Below the pieces are notes generated by a model, which saw only the letters and a list, made by a program, of their open reading frames with translations, did not search any database and had not been told where the DNA came from. A DNA stretch of 31,978 bases, taken from UBA2206 sp049303905. Lineage in GTDB: Bacteria; Patescibacteriota; Minisyncoccia; Moranbacterales; UBA2206. Shown here piece by piece: positions 22,001-27,089 of this stretch (positions within the stretch are counted from its first letter, which is position 1; every line of letters begins with the position of its first letter). The stretch is from NCBI GenBank assembly GCA_049303905.1, contig JBAQNP010000010.1, positions 1-31,978 on the forward strand. The letters are read 5' to 3'. Position numbers and translations under genes: made by a program.

Positions 22001-22637
22001 GCCAATTCGAAACATTGGACCAGAATCAGTCGGGCAAATGGTGTCAGTCGGCGGGATAATTTCCAAGATAAAAAAGATTTTTCTCAAAAATCAAAAAACA
22101 ATGATGTTTGTCACACTGGAGGATATGAATTCCACTATGGAAATTCTGGTTTTCCCCAAAGTTCTGGAAGCAACCGGTTCAATCTGGCAGGAAGAAAAAA
22201 TAATTTTGGCCACTGGAAAAATTTCCGACAAAGACGGCAGTTTTAAACTGCTTTGCGACACGGTCAAAGTTGTCAATGAAAATGAAGTAGAAAATTTCAA
22301 AAGAGTTCTTAGTACCCAAAAAGCGAATGGCGGCGGCTTTAGCGCCACCATTCGTCCTGATCCGCCTACTGGCGGAGAAGGACCCCGAACTAATACGGCT
22401 CAATCTAAAAATACTACCACTAATTCCAAGCTCATCATCACTCTCCCTCCAAACTTCGACAAAGCCATCCTCAAAAATCTTTCGTCCCTTTTCGATCGTT
22501 GCGAGCTTGGCGCCATGAAAGTCTACCTCTCTATCAATGGATCAAAACTCGAAACACCCTACCGTATAAAGAACACCACCGATCTCGAAAAAGCCTTAAA
22601 GATAATTGTGCCGGAGGGAAAAGTGGAGATTTGGTAG
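19092..22637 (+). CDS. dnaE: DNA polymerase III alpha subunit
   Basis: The replicative polymerase, 1181 residues. The PHP domain (1 to about 210) opens HLHVHTHYSLLDG, continues AITDHGVLYGAIEFY and includes ATNDIHY. Its metal-binding His/Asp set looks intact, unlike in E. coli, so the PHP domain may supply proofreading (inference). The polymerase core has GPGRGSAAGS near 357 and the catalytic PDVDMDFADDRRDEV near 398; the third aspartate lies further on. GVFQLESSGM and YRPGPMD follow, then a helix-hairpin-helix region and an OB fold (about 975-1055, VSVGGIISKIKK...FVTLEDMN). A Gly/Pro-rich insert (about 1078-1098) is encoded by two tandem DNA palindromes, and a C-terminal domain of about 75 residues follows it. 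ATG 19092 has no Shine-Dalgarno site. Confidence 0.97.
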   Translation: MKFTHLHVHTHYSLLDGLAKIDDILDRAKELGMDSLAITDHGVLYGAIEFYIKAKERGIKPIIGCEMYLTAGDYLSKNNTQEDKTRYHLILLAKNEIGYKNLMKLISVAHLEGFYYKPRINKELLRKYSEGLIGLSACAQGEIPETAINGKIEDAQKLALEYQEIFGKGNFYLEIQHHPKMANQKIANDALIEISKKFDIPLVATNDIHYINKEDNVIQDILLCIQTNRKVTETNRMNLMDFELYLKSPEEMASHFEHVPEALTNTQEIVDKCNLEITLGETQLPHFDVPEGYDAETYLLKITNDGLKKRFGDDITEIHKERMKYELDVIQKTGFASYFLIVQDFVNWAKEQGIVVGPGRGSAAGSFVSYLIGITNIDPIKYDLLFERFLNPERISMPDVDMDFADDRRDEVLEYVRQKYGNDHVAQIITFGTMAARAAIRDAGRALGLPYDFCDKTAKMIPMFSTISDALEQVKEFSDLHKNDEGGKKLIDSASRLEGVVRHASMHACGVVITKEPVTEYTPLQKITGKGDGTVTQYSSSTKYSFVEKIGLLKMDFLGLKNLTIIQNALKIVKKTYGQDIDINDIPLEDEKTFKLLQEARTTGVFQLESSGMKRYLKLLKPNVLEDIIAMVALYRPGPMDWIPDFISRKHGEKEIKYLHPNLKPILEKTYGVAVYQEQVMQIAQALAGFTLGEADVLRKAMGKKIFALIQEQKHKFIEGCMKQGIAGTVGEKVFAYIEPFAGYGFNRSHAACYALVGYQTAYLKAHFPAEFMAALLTSDQDNIDRVAIEIAECREMGIEVLPPNVNESFEQFAVITDNEKNTKKIRFGLNAVKNVGHTIAHEIVEERKRNGKFLSLNDFVERVRHKDLNKKSIEALSKVGALEEFSERNSIIASIENILAHSKNIEKLKNSNQTSLFGDADIKLPPIKLEASIEASKKERLLWEKELLGLYISDHPVKDYQEYFEKMALPIRNIGPESVGQMVSVGGIISKIKKIFLKNQKTMMFVTLEDMNSTMEILVFPKVLEATGSIWQEEKIILATGKISDKDGSFKLLCDTVKVVNENEVENFKRVLSTQKANGGGFSATIRPDPPTGGEGPRTNTAQSKNTTTNSKLIITLPPNFDKAILKNLSSLFDRCELGAMKVYLSINGSKLETPYRIKNTTDLEKALKIIVPEGKVEIW
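22324..22383. repeat. Two tandem palindromes inside dnaE
   Basis: First: CGAATGG, C, GGCG (22324-22335) against CGCC, A, CCATTCG (22343-22354), one mismatch. Second: GTCC...TCCGCC (22354-22366) against GGCGGA...GGAC (22371-22383). Both are in frame and encode roughly residues 1078-1098. Confidence 0.85.
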
Positions 22638-22661
22638 AAAAAGATAAACTTATACAATTAT

Positions 22662-22690
22662 TTGATTTTAGATTGTATTTATGATATACT
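22662..22690 (+). promoter_or_regulatory. Promoter of mntA-hepT, leaderless geometry
   Basis: TTGATT (22662-22667), a 17-bp spacer ending TGA, and TATACT (22685-22690). Only 6 nt separate the -10 box from ATG 22697. Confidence 0.65.
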
Positions 22691-22696
22691 ATAAAT

Positions 22697-23002
22697 ATGA
22701 ATAAACAGGAAATAATGCAAAAAATTAAAAAAGCAGTTGAGCAAGATCCGCTTAATGAGGATATTCAAAGGGTGGCTCTTTTTGGCTCGCATATACATGG
22801 CAATGCCAAGAAGGACAGTGATGTGGATGTGCTTATCGAATTTACGCCGACAGCCAAAATCGGTTTTTTTAAGTTTTTTGATATACAAGAAAACATGGAA
22901 AAGCATTTGCAAAAGAAAGTTGATTTATTAACTCCTGAAGCTTTGAGTAAGTTTTTTCGAGACAAAGTTCTCAAAGAAGCGGAAATTATTTATGAAAGAT
23001 GA
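22697..23002 (+). CDS. mntA: MntA-type minimal nucleotidyltransferase antitoxin
   Basis: A 101-residue MNT-domain protein. The nucleotide-binding signature G30-S31 in VALFGSHIHGNAKKDSDVDVLIEF is complete, with catalytic D42 and D44. In HepT-MntA systems this antitoxin neutralises the HEPN toxin by adding AMP units to a tyrosine next to the toxin active site. The gene overlaps hepT by 11 bp, the usual antitoxin-first order, and both are driven by one promoter with a probable leaderless start. It sits between dnaE and argS, two housekeeping genes, so it is an inserted module. The C-terminal half (LQKKVDLLTPEALSKFFRD) is typical of the family. Confidence 0.92.
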   Translation: MNKQEIMQKIKKAVEQDPLNEDIQRVALFGSHIHGNAKKDSDVDVLIEFTPTAKIGFFKFFDIQENMEKHLQKKVDLLTPEALSKFFRDKVLKEAEIIYER

Positions 23003-23321
23003 TAATGTTTATATCGAACATATCCTAGAAGCGATTGAGACAATTGAAGGCTATAAAAAAGGCTTGAGTTTTGAGTTATTTCTCGAAAATAAAATGGTGA
23101 TGGATGCTATTGTCCGCGAACTAGAAATTATTGGTGAAGCTTCTAATAATATCAGTGAAAAATTTCAAAAAGAAAATACTGACATTCCATGGCGGAAAGT
23201 TATTGGCATTCGAAACATGTTGATTCATGAATATTTTGGCGTAAACAAAAAAATAGTTTGGGAAACGGTTGAAAATGATTTGCCAGAGCTCAAAAAAATT
23301 ATTAAAAATCTCCTGAAGTAA
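22992..23321 (+). CDS. hepT: HepT-type HEPN ribonuclease toxin (DUF86)
   Basis: A 109-residue, mostly helical HEPN-domain protein. The catalytic and regulatory motif RX4HXY is present as R74-N-M-L-I-H79-E-Y81. R and H form the RNase site in the dimer, and Y81 is the position AMPylated by MntA in the characterised Shewanella system. Other family marks are the helix MVMDAIVRELEIIGEASNNIS and FQKENTDIPWRKVIGIRNML. The start at ATG 22992 lies inside the end of mntA, so expression is coupled. A terminator follows 24 bp after the stop. All expected catalytic residues are present, so it is probably an active pair. Confidence 0.93.
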   Translation: MKDDNVYIEHILEAIETIEGYKKGLSFELFLENKMVMDAIVRELEIIGEASNNISEKFQKENTDIPWRKVIGIRNMLIHEYFGVNKKIVWETVENDLPELKKIIKNLLK

Positions 23322-23344
23322 TCTTTTTCATGTAATACAAATTA

Positions 23345-23373
23345 AAATTCCCCAAGCTGGGGATTTTATTTTT
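23345..23373 (+). terminator. Terminator after hepT
   Basis: AAATTCCCC pairs with GGGGATTTT around a short AAGCT loop, followed by ATTTTT. Confidence 0.8.
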
Positions 23374-23375
23374 CC

Positions 23376-23404
23376 TTGATTACTGCACTTATTTGAGTTA
23401 GTAT
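23376..23404 (+). promoter_or_regulatory. argS promoter, leaderless geometry
   Basis: TTGATT (23376-23381), a 17-bp spacer and TAGTAT (23399-23404), with 6 nt to ATG 23411. The -35 box begins within a few bases of the hepT terminator. Confidence 0.5.
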
Positions 23405-23410
23405 GTAGTT

Positions 23411-25099
23411 ATGAAACAAGAAATTCAAAAACTTATAGAAAAAGTGCTAAAAGACCTCTGCTATGAAATAGGCGAGGTTGAAGTTGACTATCCAAAAGTC
23501 GAAACTTTTGGCGATTATACGACTAATGTGGCGATGGTTTTAGCTCGAATTCTTAAGAAGAATCCGATGGAGGTGGCTGAAGGTATAAAGAATAAAGTAG
23601 AAAGTATAAGGCAAGATAAGATTGAGAAAGTGGATGTCGTGAAACCGGGGTATATTAATTTCTATTTGTCCAAAGAATATCTGCAGGAAAAAGTTCGAGA
23701 GATAAATGAAAAAGAAAATAAATTTGGGAATGGAGAAAAAAAACAAGAAAAAATAATGGTGGAATATTCTCAGCCAAATACACATAAAGAATTTCACATC
23801 GGGCATCTCAGAAATGTTTTTATCGGAAATTCTTTAGTGAATGTTTTGAGAAAATCCAATGGCGATGTTGTGTCAGCTAATTACATCGGAGACACCGGAA
23901 CACATATTGCCAAGTGTCTTTGGGGGATAACGAAATTTTATCCGGATGAAAATTTAAACAATATCGAAAACAAGGCGGAATTTTTGGGCAAAGTTTATTC
24001 CGAGGCGGTCAAGGCCATTGAAGAAAATCCAGAATATGAAAATGAATTTAAAGATTTACAAAAGAAATTTGAAAAAGGCGATGAGGAGTTAGTTGAATTA
24101 TGGAAAAAAACTAAGCAATGGTCACTGGAGGAGTTTCAAGAAATATACAAAGAATTGGGAGTGAATTTTGATGTTTATTTTTGGGAAAGCGAAGAGGAAG
24201 AGGCGGGCAAAAAAATGTTGTCGGAATTATTGAAATATGAATTTATCAAAGAAAGCCAAGAAGCAATTATCGCAGATTTGGAAAAATATAATTTAGGAAT
24301 ATTAGTTTTAGTCAGAAAAGACGGCAGTGCTTTGTATGGACTCAAGGATATCCCATTGGCGATTAAAAAATTTAAGGAATATGAAATTGATGAAAGTATT
24401 GTTGTGGTGGATATTCGACAAGGATTATATTTCAAGCAGATTTTCAAAATATTAGAACTGATCGGATTTAAAAAGAAGATGCAACATATTGGATATGAAT
24501 TTGTTTCGCTCAAGGGAAGCGAAACAATGTCTTCACGAAAGGGGAATATTATCCCAGCCAAATTTTTGATGGAAAAAATAATTGAAAAAGTAAGAGAAAA
24601 ATTTCCGAAGACCAAAATTGAAAAAGAAATTGGACTAGGGGCTTTGAAATTTTTTATGCTCAAATATAGCGCACAAACAAATATTGAATTTGATATGGAT
24701 GAGGCAGTTAGGCTGGACGGAGCAACTGGGCCATATGTGCAATATGCGCACGCTAGAATTTGTAGTATCTTAGAGAAAGCGAAAAATCTCAGTTTTGGTT
24801 CAAATAAAAAAGAGAATTTGAATTTGTTGATTCACAAAAAAGAATTGAGCTTGATTCGCGAGCTCAATAAATTCCCAGAAATTTTAGAAGAAATTTCAAA
24901 AAGTTATGAAGTGCATAAATTGCCTTATTATGCGATAAAATTAGCGGATAAATTTCATTCATTTTACAATGATTGTAAGGTGTTGGATGAGGAGAATCCG
25001 GAGCTAACTCACGCTAGACTAAACCTCATAAATGCTGTTAGAATAGTATTAGCTGAAGTACTTAGATTGATGGGCGTGAAAGCACCGGAGAAGATGTGA
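23411..25099 (+). CDS. argS: Arginine--tRNA ligase
   Basis: A class I synthetase of 562 residues that charges tRNA-Arg. The N-terminal Add-1 domain (about 1-105) recognises the tRNA D-loop. The HIGH motif is H129-I-G-H132 in EFHIGHLRNVFIGN, and the KMSKS-equivalent is the degenerate MSSRKGNIIPA near 376, as is usual for ArgRS. GDTGTHIAKCLWG and DIRQGLYFKQIFKIL are further family marks. The C-terminal anticodon-binding helical domain opens DGATGPYVQYAHARICSIL and ends with the family-typical LRLMGVKAPEKM. The first residues follow a -10 box by 6 nt, so the mRNA is probably leaderless. It has its own promoter. Confidence 0.97.
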   Translation: MKQEIQKLIEKVLKDLCYEIGEVEVDYPKVETFGDYTTNVAMVLARILKKNPMEVAEGIKNKVESIRQDKIEKVDVVKPGYINFYLSKEYLQEKVREINEKENKFGNGEKKQEKIMVEYSQPNTHKEFHIGHLRNVFIGNSLVNVLRKSNGDVVSANYIGDTGTHIAKCLWGITKFYPDENLNNIENKAEFLGKVYSEAVKAIEENPEYENEFKDLQKKFEKGDEELVELWKKTKQWSLEEFQEIYKELGVNFDVYFWESEEEEAGKKMLSELLKYEFIKESQEAIIADLEKYNLGILVLVRKDGSALYGLKDIPLAIKKFKEYEIDESIVVVDIRQGLYFKQIFKILELIGFKKKMQHIGYEFVSLKGSETMSSRKGNIIPAKFLMEKIIEKVREKFPKTKIEKEIGLGALKFFMLKYSAQTNIEFDMDEAVRLDGATGPYVQYAHARICSILEKAKNLSFGSNKKENLNLLIHKKELSLIRELNKFPEILEEISKSYEVHKLPYYAIKLADKFHSFYNDCKVLDEENPELTHARLNLINAVRIVLAEVLRLMGVKAPEKM

Positions 25100-25100
25100 T

Positions 25101-25199
25101 TGGTGATTAGTCTTTACTAATTACTAATCAAATACGAATATACTAATAAAAAAATTCGTACATTCGTATATTTGTAAATAATTAGTAATTCGTAAAATT
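25101..25199 (+). repeat. ATTCGTA/TACGAAT repeat, glycosyltransferase copy
   Basis: Fills the whole gap between argS and the next gene. Words: GATTAGT, TACTAATTACTAATCA, ATACGAATATACTAAT, ATTCGTACATTCGTATA, TTAGTAATTCGTAAAATT. It ends directly at ATG 25200. Left and right halves are complementary (TACGAATATAC with GTATATTTGTA, loosely). Confidence 0.65.
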
Positions 25200-26369
25200 A
25201 TGAAAATTGGAATTGACGCACGCACAATTTTGAATCCAGAGAAGGGTGAAGCGATTGGAGTGGGGCACTATACTTATCAACTCATTCGACATCTTTTAGC
25301 AATTGACAAAGTGAATGAGTATGTTTTGTTTTTTGATTTTCGTGTGCGGGAAAAGGATGTGAAAAAATTTGCGCGTCCTAACGTGAAGATAAAATTCTAT
25401 CCTTTTTCAGATTACAAAAAATATTTACCAGGAGCTTACAATGAAATTTTGGGCACAGCAACTCTTATGAAAGAAAATTTGGATGTGGTTCATTCCACCT
25501 CTCCAATGAGTCGAATTCCGGTCGGATATCGCGGAAAAACTATTGTCACAGCGCATGATTTGGCAGTCTATAAGGTGCCGGATGTTTTTCCAAAATTGAA
25601 AAGTACCAAAGCTAGAGCCGTGATGAGTCTGATGGTGAGCAAAGCTGACAAAATAATTGCGGTCTCTGAGTCAACCAAAAAAGACATCGAAAATATTTTC
25701 AAATATCCAGCCGAAAAAATCAAAGTGATCAACGTTGGTTTTGACAAACGACTTTTTGAGGAGTCGCGCGTTTCGCGAGAAAAAGTTTTGGAAAAATATG
25801 GCATTCCAACTGACAAAAAATATATTTTGTTTCTTGGCACAATTGAACCGATCAAAAATATCACTCGACTTTTAGAAGCGTTCAAAATTTTCAAAGAAAA
25901 ATGTCAAAAAATCAAAGGCAGATGTGAGCACAAACTTATTCTCGCTGGAAAAAATGGTTGGTTGGCGCAGGAATACAAGCAAATAGTGAAGGATCTTGAT
26001 CTTTCCAAAGATGTCATTTTTACCGGCTATGTAGTCGGCGATGAACTGGTACCACTTTTCAAAAATGCTGATTTCTTTGTGATGCCGTCACTCTATGAAG
26101 GTTTTGGTATGACAGTGCTGGAAGCCTTTGCGACTGGTACGCCAGCAATTGTCTCAAATGTTTCGTCCATTCCGGAAGTGGCCGGAGACGGCGCATATCA
26201 AATTGACCCAATTGACACGCAAAGTTTGGCCGAGGCAATGACAAAATTTGCCACAGACGAAAATCTCAAAAATGACTTTCGCGAAAAGGGTAAGAAACAA
26301 GTGGAAAAATTCAACTGGGAAAAATGCGCGCGTGAAACCTTGGAAGTGTATAAAAGTTTTGAAAAATAA
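25200..26369 (+). CDS. GT4-family glycosyltransferase (GT-B fold)
   Basis: A 389-residue cytosolic or membrane-associated enzyme that moves a sugar from a nucleotide-sugar donor. The N-terminal Rossmann half opens GIDARTI...GVGHYTYQLIRHLL and includes VVHSTSPMSRIPV and VTAHDLAVYKVPDVF. The C-terminal donor-binding half (about 195-370) has ILFLGTIEPIKNITRLLEAF, LILAGKNGW, VIFTGYVVGDELVPLFKNADFFVMPSLYEGFGMTVLEAFATGTP and the E-x7-E motif spanning EGFGMTVLE. These are GT4 hallmarks (MtfB/WbaZ-like mannosyl or rhamnosyl transferases). Donor and acceptor are unknown; a cell-surface polysaccharide is likely. No Shine-Dalgarno site is present. It is a single gene between argS and the ileS T-box. Confidence 0.92.
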   Translation: MKIGIDARTILNPEKGEAIGVGHYTYQLIRHLLAIDKVNEYVLFFDFRVREKDVKKFARPNVKIKFYPFSDYKKYLPGAYNEILGTATLMKENLDVVHSTSPMSRIPVGYRGKTIVTAHDLAVYKVPDVFPKLKSTKARAVMSLMVSKADKIIAVSESTKKDIENIFKYPAEKIKVINVGFDKRLFEESRVSREKVLEKYGIPTDKKYILFLGTIEPIKNITRLLEAFKIFKEKCQKIKGRCEHKLILAGKNGWLAQEYKQIVKDLDLSKDVIFTGYVVGDELVPLFKNADFFVMPSLYEGFGMTVLEAFATGTPAIVSNVSSIPEVAGDGAYQIDPIDTQSLAEAMTKFATDENLKNDFREKGKKQVEKFNWEKCARETLEVYKSFEK

Positions 26370-26393
26370 TAACTCGCTAATAATTAGAGAGAG

Positions 26394-26422
26394 TTGTAAT
26401 TTTTGGATATTTATATTATTAT
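26394..26422 (+). promoter_or_regulatory. Promoter of the ileS T-box operon
   Basis: TTGTAA (26394-26399), a 17-bp spacer and TATTAT (26417-26422). Transcription would start close to 26429, at the base of Stem I. A weak AACTC/GAGTT hairpin just upstream (26371-26395) may end the glycosyltransferase transcript. Confidence 0.6.
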
Positions 26423-26430
26423 ATAGAAAA

Positions 26431-26622
26431 GGCTTTGATGGAGAGATCACTCCGGAGCTGCGAAAAGAAACTCGCCTCATTGGCGAAAGTAGACTTTGCC
26501 GGGTAGGCCCGTGATAGCTGTAATAAGTCATGAAGCATGCAACATGTAGCATGAAACATGAAAATTAAGGTGGTACCACGTTTTTCAAACGTCCTTATGC
26601 ATTTTTTTGCGTAGGGATTTTT
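26431..26622 (+). promoter_or_regulatory. T-box riboswitch (tRNA-Ile sensing) with terminator
   Basis: Stem I base: GGCUU (26431-26435) with AAGUC (26525-26529), and AUCAC (26446-26450) with GUGAU (26511-26515). The 5' side carries GGAGAGAUC and GCUGCGA, matching AGAGA and GNUG elements. The antiterminator is AAGG-UGGUACC-ACG (26567-26580) closed by CGU-CCUU (26590-26596). The bulge UGGU would pair with ACCA of tRNA-Ile. The competing terminator, UCCUUAUGCA (26592-26601) with UGCGUAGGGA (26608-26617) plus U5, reuses CCUU. Uncharged tRNA-Ile should favour read-through into the two downstream genes. Confidence 0.93.
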
Positions 26623-26654
26623 ATTTTTTATAGTTAAAAATTAATTTTAAAAGC

Positions 26655-27068
26655 ATGACTGACTATACGATAATTTCAAAATTTAGAAACAAAGAACAGT
26701 GTGAATTATTGATAAAAAAATTACAAGAGAAAGGAAAAACTTGTTACAATTTTTGTGAAAAACCTGCTGACAAAAATAATCCCGAAGCGCATCCAGAAGA
26801 ACAGATGCGAGCTTTTGAAGCAGTTGAGGATTTTTACAACGATGAATATTTCAAAGAAATTTTCGAGAAAGATTTGGAGGGTTTAAAAAATGCAGAGAAA
26901 GTCATTGTTCTTTTGCCGGCTGGCAACTCGGTGCATATTGAAGCCGGTATCGCTTATGGACTCGGAAAGTCATTAATTTTGATTGGCAAAGTCGAAAAAC
27001 CAGAAAGCCTATATTTGATATTCGAAGAAAGATACGAAACAATGGAAAAATTTTTAGAAACAATTTAA
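26655..27068 (+). CDS. Nucleoside 2-deoxyribosyltransferase-like protein
   Basis: A 137-residue single-domain protein. The second half, AEKVIVLLPAGNSVHIEAGIAYGLGKSLILIG, has the layout of the nucleoside deoxyribosyltransferase-like Rossmann fold, with a hydrophobic strand, G-N-S, an invariant-looking Glu in HIEAG and the closing GK. The first half (IISKFRNKEQCELLIKKLQEKGKTCYNFCEK) would supply the opening strand and helix. Family members exchange bases on deoxynucleosides or cleave nucleotides; related folds include NAD-cleaving TIR-like proteins. The reaction cannot be deduced here. It lies between the T-box terminator and ileS with 21 bp to ileS, so it shares tRNA-Ile control. No Shine-Dalgarno site is seen. 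Confidence 0.65.
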   Translation: MTDYTIISKFRNKEQCELLIKKLQEKGKTCYNFCEKPADKNNPEAHPEEQMRAFEAVEDFYNDEYFKEIFEKDLEGLKNAEKVIVLLPAGNSVHIEAGIAYGLGKSLILIGKVEKPESLYLIFEERYETMEKFLETI

Positions 27069-27089
27069 TTTATATAATGATAAAATATT

